The notes beneath the pieces are model-generated. The model ran no database searches. It worked only from the letters and a program-made list of their open reading frames with translations, and was not told where the DNA came from. This document shows positions 23,072 to 35,203 of a stretch of DNA of 64,000 nucleotides, one piece after another. Each line of letters begins with the position of its first letter. Within the stretch, counting starts at the first letter, position 1. A program made the translations under genes and the position numbers. The DNA comes from Erythroxylum novogranatense (taxonomy: Eukaryota > Streptophyta > Magnoliopsida > Malpighiales > Erythroxylaceae), in the NCBI GenBank assembly GCA_029891385.1, contig CM057231.1, positions 69,822,476-69,886,475 of the forward strand. The letters run 5' to 3'.

Positions 23072-24130
23072 ATGATGGAAGGATCTCACGAGATTGTTGA
23101 CGAAGTTGCTGAGAGTAATCAGCCGGAGCAAACACGTTCGGAAACACCAGGACCATCAAGGGTCAATCGAGGAGAAGCTGAGGTTCCACCTCCTCCTCTA
23201 GCTCAAGGAGAAGCTTTGATTAAGTTGTCCTAGGATATGATGACCTTGTTGCATCGAATGACAACACCAAGGCTCCGATTAATCAACTGAGGAAGTATGG
23301 GGCTGAAGAATTTTCGGGACATCTCTAGAGGAATCTGAAGGGCGAGTTCGGATTGAGAAGGTGAAGAGGGTAATTGGATGAGATTAGTTGTCCAGTGAGC
23401 GGATGGTTCATCGTCTTGTTTCCTTCTTCTTGGAGCTGCTTATGAATGGTGGAAATTTGTTTTACGGAGTCCTCAGTTACCGGTGCCTCTGACTTGGGAA
23501 TTCTTTGCCCAAGAATTTAGAACTAAGTATGTGATGGAAGCTTACAGAAAGGATCGGTGGAAGCAATTCCTGAATCTTAAGCAGAGGAGTTTGTCTGTTG
23601 CTGAGTATGATCGGGAGTTTAATCGGCTCAGTAAATATGCCCCTGAATCTGTACTGACTGAAGAGTTTCGATGTCATCAATTCGAGGAGGGATTGCATGA
23701 TTCGATCAAGGAGCATTTGGCAGCGTTTTCTATGTTACAACACGTTACTTACCATCAGTTGGTACAGGCTGCAATAAAAGTAGAAAGACAAGAGACGATC
23801 AGGAAAGAAAGAAGTCAGAGAAGAGGCTTTAATAGAGGAGGTCAGTCTTCGGGGAAATGAAGTCGGGAAAGTAGTTCATCTGCACCGAGAGTTGCTCAGA
23901 GATCTGTGATGAGGGAAAGCAACAAAACTTTCCTACACCAACTGCCTCTAGTAGGGGTTCCTCTGGGGGTCGAGGTTCTAGTGCTCCAGAGTGTCCACAC
24001 TGCTCTATTCACCATTGGGGTGTCTGCTGGAGAGCTACAGGTGCATGTTTTCGTTGTGGCAGTACGGAGCATATGGTGGCAAAGTGCCCTCTGAGACAGT
24101 CTGGGATGGCACAAGCTAGTGGAGAGGTTT
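23072..24130 (+). pseudogene. T4 gag
   Basis: The likely start is the ATG ATG at 23072-23077 (MMEGSHEIVDEV). A stop at 23231-23233 and frame changes break it. The Gag domain resumes around 23400-23860 (WEFFAQEFRTKYV, FNRLSKYAPE, FEEGLHDSIKE, TYHQLVQAA), then a basic stretch. The zinc-knuckle region lies at about 23985-24095, with CPHCSIHHWGVC and CFRCGSTEHMVAKC. Gag builds the virus-like particle and packages RNA. The layout equals T2 gag on the other strand. Confidence 0.9.
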
Positions 24131-24770
24131 CGCATGTTTCAATTGGGAACAGAGGTCGAGGAAGAGGCCGAGGCGGATATAATCAGAACAGTGCTAATTC
24201 GAGCTCGCACTCAGAAACTGTGAATCGACCAGCTGTGCCTTCTGCTTCAGCTCGGACTTATGCACTGAAAGCTCGTGAGGATCAGGATGCACCAGATGTC
24301 ATTGCTGGTATGGTTTCTCTCTTTGGTTCTGAATTGTATGCATTAATTGATCCTGGATCTTCACATTCATATATCTGTGCTGGAGAAATGTTTGATAAGG
24401 AGATACTTATAGATCAGTTAGAATATGACATGCATGTAACTAGTCCTCTGGGCAGTAGTGTGTTGGTGAATCAGGTGGTTAGGAATTGTCCAGTTATGAT
24501 TCAAGGCAGTGAGTATGCAGCAGATCTGATTAGATTGTCGTTTCACGAATTCGATTTGATTCTGGGTATGGATTGGCTGTCTAAACATCAGGCAGTAATT
24601 GACTGTAAGGCTAAGATAGTTTTCTTGAGGAGGCCCGACCAGTCTGAGATTTTATTTCATGGTGGTTGCACAAGTGCTTTAACTAATGTAGTATCTGCTA
24701 TGCAAGCTCAAAAGCTTCTAAGAAAGGGGTGTGAAGCTTATCTAGCGTTTGTACTTGATTCCCAGAAGGA
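24131..24770 (+). pseudogene. T4 protease
   Basis: LYALIDPGSSHSYI at about 24337-24378 is the active-site region, with D-P-G in place of the commoner D-T/S-G; D-P-G is also usual in plant gypsy elements of this type. LILGMDWL follows at about 24557-24580. The frame is open from 24073 through to 24964 without a stop, so this domain is itself intact. Confidence 0.88.
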
Positions 24771-26302
24771 AGGTGGTAAGGATAAACTGCTTGATATTTC
24801 TGTAGTGAATGAGTTTCCAGATGTTTTTCCTGAGGAACTACCTGAGCTTCCTCCAGAGAGAGAAGTGGAGTTATCTATCGAAGTTATGCCTAGTACTGCT
24901 TCGATATCTAGAGCACCGTATAGAATGGCTCCTACTGAGTTGAAAGAGTTGAAGTTACAGTTATAAGAACTTCTGGATAAGGGGTTTATTAGACCCAGTG
25001 TATCACCGTGGGGTGCGCCGGTGTTGCTCATAAAGAAGAAGGATGGTACACTGCGCATGTGCATCGATTATCGGCAGTTAAATAGGGTCACAGTGAAGAA
25101 TAGGTATCCACTGCCAAGGATTTAACGATCTATTTGATCAGTTGAGAGATGCAGGAGTGTTTTCGAAGATAGATCTGCGATCGGGGTATTATCAGCTTCG
25201 GGTAAAGGATGTGGATATACTGAAGACTGCATTTAGGACCCGTTATGGACATTACGAATTCCTAGTAATGTCGTTCGGGTTAACTAATGCTCCAGCAGCA
25301 TTTATGGATTTGATGAATAGAGTATTCAAGCCTTATCTGGACCAGTTTGTTGTGGTGTTTATTGATGATATCCTGGTCTATTCCAAGAATGAACATGAGC
25401 ATATTAACCATCTCCGAATTGTATTACAGACCCTGCGGGAAAGGCAGTTGTATGTGAAGTTGAGTAAATGTGATTTATGGCTTCAGGAGGTATCATTCTT
25501 AGGGCATGTTGTCTCATCTGAAGGAATTAGAGTTGATCCTAGTAAGATAGAGGCGGTTGTTAATTGGAAACCACCAAGGAGCGTGACAGAGGTGAGAAGT
25601 TTTTTGGGTCTGGCTGGTTATTATCGTCGGTTTGTTAAGGAATTTTCAGTGATAGCATCCCCTTTAACTAAACTGTTACGGAAAGGAGTGAAGTATGAAT
25701 AGTCTGATAGATGTCAGAGTAGCTTTGATCGGTTGAAATGTATGCTTACTGAAGCTCCTGTATTAGTTTAACCTACTTCTGGTAAGGAGTATGTTCTGTA
25801 TACTGATGCATCTGGGATTGGGTTAGGTTGTGTTTTGATGCAGGAAGGGAAGGTAGTTGCTTATGCTTCTCGACAAATAAAGACTCATGAATATAATTAC
25901 CCTACTCATGATCCGGAGCTTAGCGGCGATAGTGTTTGTCTTAAAAATTTGGCGACACTATCGTATGGTGAAAGGTGTAGAATTTTACGATCATAAGAGT
26001 CTCAAGTATCTGCTACTCGTAAGGAACTTAATTTGAGACAACGACGTTGGTTGGAATTATTTAAAGACTATGATTGTATTGTAGACTACCATCCGGGTAA
26101 GGCTAATGTTGTAGCAGATGCCTTAAGTCGAAAGACTATCTCGGCTTTATCACTGAAGCAGATTGGATGGAAGTTGGGATCTGATGGAGCCTTGATGGCT
26201 CAATTGATAACAAGGCCCACGTTGAGACAGGAGATTTGTAATGCTCAAAGAGCTGATGATAAGTTACAAAAACTTATCTTGGCTACTCAGGAAGGTAAAT
26301 GA
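24771..26302 (+). pseudogene. T4 reverse transcriptase and RNase H
   Basis: PDVFPEELPELPP near 24820, then a stop at 24964-24966, then [19 protein letters not shown] near 25029-25085 and a frameshift near 25125. The open part at 25142-25702 carries [22 protein letters not shown] and [16 protein letters not shown] is the catalytic YxDD-type box, used by gypsy elements. After a stop near 25700 and another near 25768, RNase H follows: [11 protein letters not shown] near 25797-25830 and [10 protein letters not shown] near 26104-26133. These enzymes convert element RNA to double-stranded DNA. The stops and frameshifts make this copy non-functional. Confidence 0.92.
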
Positions 26303-27672
26303 TGATTTTTCATGCGGTGATGGTGAATTGTATTATAAGGACCGGTTGTGTGTGCCAGCTAATGATGAACTGAAGAAGAAGATATTGTTTGAGACTCATA
26401 ATACAGTCTTTACTATGCATCCGGTGGAAACAAGATGTATCAGATTTGAAGCAAGATATTCTTGGTGGTCGGTATGAAACGGATGTTGTAGATTATATAG
26501 CAAAATGTCTGACATGCCAGCAGGTTAAGGCTGAGCACCAGGTTCCATCTGGTTTGCTAAATCTTATTCCTATTCCTCAATGGAAATGGGATAACATTAC
26601 CATGGACTTTGTCACTGGACTTCCTCTTACTCAAAGGAAACATGATGCGGTATGGGTTATTGTGGATAAGTTCACCAAATCTGCTCATTTTCTACCTGTT
26701 CGTCCTGACTATTCATTAGATAGGTTTGCAGATTTGTATGTGAATGAGATTGTAAGACTGCATGGAGTACCATTATCGATTATTTCTGATCGTGATCCTC
26801 GATTTACTTCGCGATTCTGGAAAAGTTTACAGGAAGCATTGGGTACTCAACTTAAGTTTAGTACTGCTTTTCATCCCCAGACAGATGGACAGTCAGAACG
26901 AGTTATCCAGATTTTGGAAGATATGTTGAGGGGTTGTGTGTTAGAGTTTCCCGGGAGTTGGGATAATTATCTGACTTTGATGGAGTTTGCTTATAACAAC
27001 AGTTATCAGACGAGCATCGGTATGGCACCTTATGAAGCGTTGTATGGTAGGAAGTGTAGAACTCCGGTATGTTGGACGGAGTTAAGTGAAAACAAGATGA
27101 TCGGGCCAGACATTGTGAAAGATACAGAAGAAAAGATTCAGATAATTCAACAGAGATTAAAAGCTGCTAGTGATCGGCAGAAATCTTATGCTGATCTAAA
27201 AAGGAAGGATATTGAGTTTCAAGTGGGTGATAAGGTGTTTCTGAAAGTGTCACCATGGAAGCATATACTTCGGTTTGGAAAGAAGGGTAAGCTTAGTCCG
27301 CGATTCATTGGTCCTTATGAAATTCTGAAGAGGGTTGGACCTGTAGCTTATCAGTTAGCTCTTCCTGGAGAATTGGCCAGATTGCATGATGTGTTCCATG
27401 TTTCTATGTTGAGGAGATATCGATCTGATGTCACACATAAGATTCCGATGCAAGAGATTCAGGTGCAACAGGATTTGTCATATGAAGAAGGGCCAATTTC
27501 TATATTAGCCAGAGAAGTGAAACAATTGCGGAACAAGACAGTACCATTGGTAAAAGTCCTCTGGCAACACCATGGACTTGAGGAAGCAACCTGGGAACTA
27601 GAGGAAATCATGAAGGCCCAGTATCCGCAATTATTCGGATCAGGTATGAATTTCGAGGACGAAATTTCTTAA
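26303..27672 (+). pseudogene. T4 integrase with chromodomain
   Basis: After a frameshift in the HHCC zinc-binding region (C-x-x-C at CLTCQQ near 26508-26525), a single open frame covers 26389-27672. The DDE core has the first D in ITMDFVTGLP, the second in IISDRDPRF and the E in QSERVIQILEDML, with the expected spacing. GPYEILKRVG and HDVFHVSMLRRY mark the C-terminal domain. The last 60 residues (VPLVKVLWQHH, EEATWELEE) look like a chromodomain, which in this lineage binds modified histones and directs insertion to heterochromatin. The stop at 27670-27672 lies 12 bases from the LTR. Confidence 0.92.
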
Positions 27673-27684
27673 GGAGGGAAGAGT
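27671..27684 (+). promoter_or_regulatory. Polypurine tract of T4
   Basis: AAGGAGGGAAGAG directly before the 3' LTR; it primes plus-strand DNA synthesis. Confidence 0.85.
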
Positions 27685-28576
27685 TATAACGCCCCACATT
27701 AGGGGTTAGAATAGTAAAGGAATTTAGTACGAATTATGTTTGTTATTTACTTATTCACTATTTGCTTAAATTGTGCATAAGTATTTTGGCATGCATTTAT
27801 GGCATTTTCCGGGTCAATTGGTTTAATGAAACTTCGGATTGATTTGGACAGTATTATTATAATTTTTGTAATTTTTGTATACTTCAAATATTTTTAGAAA
27901 TTAATGGAGGATTAGTTTTGAGTTGACAATTTATTTTGAGAGTCATTATTTTCTGACGGAATTTTGGTAAATTTTCGAAAGTTTTCTGGAACTTTTGGGT
28001 ATTTATTTGTTATAAGAATTCATAACAATGTTTTTGGTTATTTATTACTATTTGGACCTATTAGCTGTATCGCATCCAAACCTACACGCAACGAATTAAA
28101 TAGAACATTATCATTTATTCCTCACCGAATGCATCCTTTACCCATCCATCAGTAGAGATAACGAAGTCATTCACTCACCAACACCTGCTTTAATCGCACT
28201 GTTGGAGTTTTCTTTGGAAAGCTAGTAAGTAGGATTTTACGGTTAGTTTCTCATACGTGAATTACATCTTTGTTTTTGTTACTGATCATGCTGGATTGCG
28301 GGAGACGCTGTTGGTATTAGTTAATACCGTAGAGAAAGAAAGGGGGAAGGAATTTTTTTTTAGATTTATCATGTTTGAAGATTAGGATAATTCTAATAGA
28401 TTAGAATTGCTAAATAGGTTAGTTGTAAAGTAAAGAAGTTTAAAAAAGGGGAAAAACAAAAGAAGAAAAGAAGAAGTTTCAGAGTCGGAAGTCGAAGGTT
28501 GAAGATGATGAACAGTGCAAAATAGTGAACAGTGCAGAATAGTGAACAGTGTCTTGCTAAAGTAACGCTACAGTCC

Positions 28577-28645
28577 GTGAATAGTAACTGTACGTATTTG
28601 TGAACAGTAACCATACGTATTTGTGAACAGTAATCGTACGTATTT
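28577..28645 (+). repeat. 23-bp tandem repeat, three units (T4 3' LTR)
   Basis: Three units of the repeat that has two units in the 5' LTR. Confidence 0.88.
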
Positions 28646-28722
28646 TTTCACCCAAAAATAATTTATTAAAATGTATAACTGCTAGTTAACGGTACAAAAA
28701 CGGCTAGTTTACAAAAATGCTC

Positions 28723-28730
28723 TATAAATA
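28723..28730 (+). promoter_or_regulatory. TATA box of T4 3' LTR
   Basis: TATAAATA, in the same context as in the 5' LTR. Confidence 0.7.
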
Positions 28731-30076
28731 GGTACCACTCCTCCATCATTTACTTCATCTCTTACCTCACAAGTGATTCTTGACGAAAACCAAATTTCAA
28801 ATGTTGTCCGCTATTTCATTTTTTTGTCTACTTATTATTATGTATCTTTGTTTCATTCTTAGTGTAGAGCTAAATGATTCTGCTTGCACTCTTTTTCTCT
28901 TTTTAGCATGTCCTATGATCTTTATGTTGCTTATTGGCATAGCATTTGAGAATTAATATCATATCTATTCATTAGTTCTCTCTAGTGTATAATGAATTTG
29001 TACATTTTCATATTTAATTGGTAAAGACTTGCTTTCATTTGAATACTCATGATCGCTAATTTCTTGAAACTTCATGGATCATTTGGTACTATGAGTTGTT
29101 GATTAATCCCGAAATTTGTCATGAACATGCATCATACTCAATTATCATACGTAATTAAGCACAATAATAATTTGTGTCCGTGTTCCTATGATAGAGGAAA
29201 GACCACCGCCATATATTATCGAGACAATAAACACTAAGGCGATTTAGGTAAGTAATACAGTCGATAATTTCAAGATGTAATATAGGTAGAAAATTTCAAA
29301 GGTAAGTACTTTAGGTAAGTAAATTTTTGTAATGTTAAATTTTGTGAGTCAACCTAGATGATGTCTAGGATTGATTTATTGGGAGTGCTATTTGCTTGCA
29401 CATGAATGACTGAAATGATCTTGTTCTGTTGTAAAACTATTAAGTCCTAGTTGTGGGTAAATAGGCATGCCTAGAAAGGTCTGCAGCTGCTCCTGTTATT
29501 TGACACTTTGGTGTCTCCTAATATCGAGACATATGTCTCTCCTGTTGATACTAATTATGGTATCTCCTGTATAAGTCTCGTTACCCACTTCTGTTCATGG
29601 ATTTATAGTTTGATTTGTTCTGTATTCTGATATCTATTTGATTCTGATATAAACTAAAATATATTCTGATTCTGAAGGATCTCCTGTGTTCTGCCGTTTT
29701 GTTTAGTATAAAAATCTGTTCTAAAATGCATTCTTTCTATTTCCTGAAATCGGTTAATATAGATTAGTTATTACTCACTAAGCTATATGCTTAGCACGGT
29801 GGATTTGCCCGTGTAGGTTCGGAGCTAAGAGATTAAGGACTGGGACAAGTCAACCGCAGTGGCCAAAAGAGTCTGAGTTTTGTGTCGTGCGAAAATGTAT
29901 TTTGTTTGGTTTGTTTGGGCCTGTAAATATTCTTTGGATTTGTTTCTGAAATTATGAGATGTATTACATGTGTGTTACGTTTAGTTTTTAAAAATGCATG
30001 TGTGAAACGTTTAGATTTGTTTGTCCTGTCTTGGGTGGTATCCATGTATCCTCTCAGGGTGTATTTGGGTGTTACA

Positions 30077-30081
30077 GGTGT
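30077..30081. repeat. Target site duplication GGTGT (right of T4)
   Basis: Partner of 20539-20543. Confidence 0.92.
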
Positions 30082-30354
30082 CATGAGCGTGACACATTTG
30101 TCACACCCACGACTCATGAGGCGTGACACTATCTTACACACCTATAAGAAATGTCCAATTGTCCCAAACCCTACTTTTTAGTATAAATACATCATTTGAC
30201 AATAGAGAAGAGATGCTTTATCTGGGAAAAGAGCGGACTTTTTGGGAGAATAAAGAGGGTGATGAAGCTCTCACATATGGAGAGACCCATAGAAGGCTAG
30301 TTTCCTGACGCTAATTTGGAGGTGACATCGACATTAAAGAACCCAGTTAAGCAT
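30082..30354 (+). other. LTR-like stretch with TATA box
   Basis: Two near-identical words CATGAGCGTGACAC and CATGAGGCGTGACAC (30082 and 30113) and a hairpin GTGACA-CATT-TGTCAC between them. A TATA box TATAAATA lies at 30182-30189. This looks like the promoter part of an LTR into which T4 inserted. I cannot define its ends or family. Confidence 0.45.
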
Positions 30355-31440
30355 ACCCTTTGTTTGTTGAAATTGTTGGTTATTAGAAATGAAATTGTTG
30401 GAAATTTAGAAATGGAAATTGTTTATGTATATTTTGTGATGTTTGAAATATTGAATTGAAATTGTTAAAAATTTTGGAAATTGAATTGATGGGAATTATT
30501 GGGAATGGACAATGTTGAAAGTGGAAATTGTTTACGTATGTTTTGTAATTGGTTGAATTGAAATTGATGGAAAATGTAAGAAATGAAATTCTTGGAAATT
30601 CTTGGAATTTGAAAATGAAAATTGTTTTTATATGTTTTGTGATGTTTCAAACTTTGAATTGAAATTGGAGAAAGTTGTAAACATAAACTATCATTTCTTT
30701 CCATTTAATCAATGTATAAAATATATTTAATTATTTGGTAATATATATGTATGGGCTATTATAAATATTTATAATAGATAATGTGTGAAAGTATCGAGAT
30801 ATGTGTCCAAAAGGAACTTTTTCTAGATTATGAACATGTTGTAGGCTAAACTCCAAGCACTTATACTAATTATACTAAAACCTATTAATGTCGATTAAAA
30901 TCATATAAAAACTTATATATTTAAGGACCAAATATAGAATGGCGATATAATATTATGATTTGTTAGAAATAAAAAAAGATTCAAAGCTTTAAATAAGAAA
31001 AAAAATTTCAAAAAGTTATATCCTTCAACTTGATCCTCGTGTTATGAATAGATGTGTATGAACAATTACATAAGATATGTCATTCATTATTCAGTGATTA
31101 TGTAAATCATACCCTTCAACTTGATCCTCATCTTTGAAACTTTAAATTGAAATTGTTTGAAATTGTTAGAAATGGAATTGTCAGAAATAGAAATTGTCTA
31201 TGTATGTTTTTTTATTATCATAAATGGAAATTGTTTATGTATGTTTTAAGCTTGTTGGAAATTTAAATTGTTTATTTATGTTTTATGTAATTATATTTGT
31301 TGAATAATTTAATTGTTAGTTTTGAATTATAGTAAATTGTGTTCGATGAAATTGAATTGTGTATAATGTATGAGTTATATTATAAAAGATGGACATATAT
31401 CTTGTGTAATGAAATTATGCGTTCTTTATTTTGATATATG
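30355..31440. repeat. Degenerate GGAAATTGTT / TATGTATGTTTT repeats
   Basis: Words such as GAAATTGTTGGAAATT and TTGTTTATGTATGTTTTGTGATG recur many times at 30360-30700 and 31130-31290, with plain AT-rich sequence between. They lie upstream of the hAT gene and may be subterminal repeats of that element, but I see no terminal inverted repeat. Confidence 0.55.
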
Positions 31441-31444
31441 CATT

Positions 31445-33822
31445 CATTTATTTTTACAAATAAATGGAAGGAATTTTAAGTACTCTTGATCAAACCACTT
31501 TATGAAGATATAATGATCCAGTTTGGGCCCATGTTACATTAGTTCCTGGTATGAGCAACCATACTATTTGCTTGTTTTATAACAAACATTTGAAAGGTGG
31601 ATGAATAACCCGATTAAAACAGCATTTAGCTAGGATTAAAGGAGATGTGAAACTCTGTAAAAAAGTAAGTCATAATGTGAAGTGGAAGATAAAAACTTTG
31701 CTTAAAGATTATCAGTATAAAAAAGACCAAAAGGAAAGGTTGAATTTTGAAATTGGTAATGGAAGTTCATTTGCAGGTTTTTGTGATGATTGTGGAAATG
31801 TTGAAGATGGTAGTGTTAGTGTTTGATCCCAGGCCTAGTAAGAAGTGAATGTTATACCTACACCTCATGTTAAGAAAAGAAGAAAGCAGGTAACTAGTTT
31901 TTTTACACCACTAGCAACTCCTAGAGTCCAATTCGTAGTGCAATGCAATCAAGAGATATGGTTCATAATGTTGATATAGCAATAGCTAGATAGTGGTATC
32001 ATATAGGTTCATCATTCAATACTTCTCAGTCTTACTATTATCAACCTATGTTGGATGCAATAACCTCTTACGATCTGGGATACAAATCTCCTTCGATTGA
32101 TGACTTAAGAGGTAAAATTTTGAGTTGCTCATTTTTTGAAATTAAAAGTTATTTGGATTAAAGAAGAATGAATTGGGCTACTTTTTGGTGTTCAATCATG
32201 TGTAATCGTTGGACAAATAGGAGACAAGATCCTATTATTAATTTTTTGGTTTATTCTGCAAATGGATCAATATTTTTTAAGTCTATTGACGCATATGTCC
32301 TTATTAGAAATACTAATATTTTATTTGAGATATTTGATGAAGTTGTGAATAAAGTGAGGCTAGAAAACATTGTTTAGTTCATTACTGACAATGATTCCGC
32401 TTATAAAGTAGTAGGAAGAAGGTTACATAATAGGTATTTTTTTAGACTCCTTATCACGTACATTGCATTGACCTAATGTTGGCGAATATAGCGAATCCTA
32501 GGTATTTTCTTATTATTGATGAGACTATGCAGAAAGCTAAAAACGTAACTAAGTTCATCTATAATCGTGCATGGGTTTTGAATTTAATGAGAAAGGAATT
32601 TACCAATGGTAGAAATTTTTGTCGTTCTGGTGTGACAAGATTTGCAACAAATTTCTTATTATTTCAATCTTTTGTTTCGATGAAGAAAGGGTTAAAACAA
32701 ATATCTACAAGTAATAAGTGAGTTGCATCTCATCATGTTAGCTTTAGTGTTGGATTGAAGGTTTTCAACATTATATTGGAAGATAGAGAATTTTTGCCTC
32801 AATGTTAATTTATTATCCGAGTTTGGGAGTCTTTGATGAGAGTGCTTCGCTTGGTTAATAGTGAAAAAAACCAACAATGAGTTATTTTTTTGATACTATG
32901 ATAAGAACGAAGGAAGCAATCAAGACTAATATGAAATATAGACCTTCTTTTACACACCGTATCTTGCAATCATCAATGAGAGATAAGAAAGACAACTTTC
33001 TTCTCCTTTGTTTGCAACTGGGGAATTTTTTTAATCCTAGTATATATTTCAAACTGTATTTTACAAAGAAAGTTGAAGCTAGTAGAGGAATGTTATTCAC
33101 TATACAACAATTGTTGGCCATGAAATGATGCAAAATCTTTTAAGCTCACAAATATAACTTTATAAGCTATCTTCTAAAGATTTTGGATTGTCGATTTCTA
33201 TTTGACAAAGAGCAAAACTTTTTCTAGGTATTAGCTATTTTCTTTTTTTTAATTGTTGAAAATTAATTATCACTTTTTTTTGTTTATAGCGCTACTTTTG
33301 TTACCTTACGACTTAGTTTCTTGATGGGATCAATTCGGAAGTAGTGTTCCAAAATTACAAGGTTTGCAATTTGGATTTTAAATCAATATATGAGTGCAAT
33401 AGACTGTGAATGGAACTAGAACATATTTGAATTCATCTATTATAAGAAAATGAATATATTGGAGCACAAGAGATTGAATGACTTGGTATTCGTTCGTTAC
33501 AATTTAAAGCTTTGAGAAATGTATACTATTATTATTATTAATTTTGATATAATTTCTTATAATTTTCTAACAATTAAATTTTATTAATTACTAAGAATAT
33601 TAATAACACAAATAATTCAACATATCCAATTTTTATTGATAATATCAATCTTTTGGTGGATTGGGTTTTTGAGGAATCGGATTCGATAGACATAAATGAC
33701 TTAAAAGATAGTCTTGGTTGGGAAAATATTGACATATTATTTGGTTCATTAAATTTCAATGATGATAATGACGAGGATCCTCTAATTGATAAGAATTTTG
33801 TAACAAATGATAACTAGGGTTA
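31445..33822 (+). pseudogene. hAT-family transposase remnant
   Basis: The translation starts with a BED zinc finger (DPVWAHVT near 31520-31545, then ICLFYNKHLKGG and RLKQHLARIKGD near 31570-31650). The DUF659 part follows: CSIMCNRWTNRR and INFLVYSANGS, then FKSIDAY and ITDNDSAYKVVGRRL, at about 32190-32430. Later pieces of the catalytic and dimerisation regions can be read near 32470-33130 and 33400-33500 (RLNDLVFVRYNLKL). An acidic end (DNDEDPLIDKNFV) lies at 33765-33815. In-frame stops are frequent, so it is inactive. Living relatives cut and paste with 8-bp target duplications; no terminal repeats were found here. Confidence 0.82.
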
Positions 33823-35203
33823 ATGTAGTTATAGCGGGTATCCTCCCGTAGGCGATTGAATAAAGTTCTAGATTTTTGTTTTTTCTTTTTTTTAATTTTA
33901 TTTATATTTGATGTATATGTTAAATTCTATATATGTAATGTAATTGTAAATGTTTTTGTTATAAGTTTCACTTCTAATTGATTTCTCATTAAGAAATCTT
34001 GTGATAAATTGTAATAGTTTGAGAGTTAAAGATATTTATTATTGGATGTTTTGAACTTTTATATAATTATTATTTATTATATGATAAAATGTAATACTTT
34101 AAATACTTTTTATCATTTTAATTTTATATTTGTATAATGATAATTTTATATTAATTGTAATTATTATTTATATGTGAAATATCTGAAAATTATTATTATT
34201 TTATATTAATTGTGGTTATTATTTATTATTATGATTTTAGAAACAATATTAATATAAACTCATAAAATATACATTACAACTATACAATATATTAATTAAA
34301 CATTTTCAATTTTAAAAAATTCAATAACTTTTATAAATTTAAAAATTATCTGAAATAGTATCTGATATTAACGTACCATTACAATTCTATATTAAAACCC
34401 AATTGATACCAAACCCTGTACAATATTTACAACATCGCTTAAAACATTATAATTACCTGTCCATCGGTAGGAGATGTAAAACGGTGAGTGATGTAAACAA
34501 TACAATGACATGATTTATCTGACAATTTACGTAACCTGTTCGTTCCCGTGTAACTAAAAAAGACATGCTTCTTAGATGAAGATGAAACTAGAAGAAACGT
34601 GAGGCTTTGATTTAGGCCCTGTTCCAGTCGAATTATACTCCCAAATTCAATATCCCAGGGACTTGGAGAATTCTACTCTCAGGTGGTCTGGTGCACCCAT
34701 ATCGTGACTAAAAGTTTCATGCCTTTTAATGACAGGAATCGACCCAAACTGTACAAACATTTTGAACATTGCGAAGTCTCCCTCTAGTAGTCGAGGAAAT
34801 TAGGAGCATTTCAGAATCATCTAATCTTTAATGCTTCACTCTGCCTCTAATTGGTATCTTTTCTCATTGGCATCCCATGATTTGATAATGTCATCATCAA
34901 TGGTTGTACAAACGCCGCGTAATTTCAGTGATAAGCTGCAAGAAGGTGAAATGTTCACCGCAAAGCAGGATCTTCTGATTATATAGATAGAACTAGCGAA
35001 ATGATAAGCCTCTTTCAATCTTGTCCTCTTATGTCAGTCTATTACAGTTGCAAATGCCAGAAAAGTTGACCCAGCATGGACATCACGCTTTACTGAGCCA
35101 TCAATTCGCGTGACTAGTAATGTCAAAAGTCAAAATTGCCATTCATACAAACCTATAAAGAACCATTGAAGACGAAACAATTATAAGAACAAAGCAATAC
35201 AAC
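33823..35203. other. AT-rich intergenic sequence and TSR2 downstream region
   Basis: 33823-34440 is very AT-rich without a gene. 34440-35203 has more balanced composition and probably includes the 3' UTR of TSR2 (minus strand). No clear AATAAA signal was seen on the minus strand here. TTTAGGCCCTGTTCC near 34611 resembles one end of a PIF/Harbinger-type element, but no partner end was found. Confidence 0.5.

Larger units (their letters stand above)
20544..30076 (+). mobile_element. Complete Tekay-like chromovirus T4 (Ty3/gypsy), 9.5 kb
   Basis: Two LTRs of about 2.4 kb (20544-22945 and 27685-30076), a tRNA-Met primer site, gag, protease, reverse transcriptase, RNase H, integrase and a chromodomain-like end, a polypurine tract, and the GGTGT duplicate. 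This gene order and the C-terminal chromodomain mark a chromovirus; the sequence around the domain looks like the Tekay/Del group. The LTRs are very similar, with scattered substitutions and small indels, so the insertion is fairly recent, although gag and the RT part carry stops and frameshifts. Confidence 0.95.
27685..30076 (+). mobile_element. T4 3' LTR
   Basis: Aligns with 20544-22945. Its first bases are TATAACG rather than TGTAACG, so the canonical TG end has mutated. TATA box at 28723-28730. It has one extra 23-bp unit at 28577-28645. Confidence 0.95.

Noticed and set aside
34836..35018. 60-residue minus-strand frame downstream of TSR2
   Set aside because: No domain; most likely 3' UTR or intergenic.
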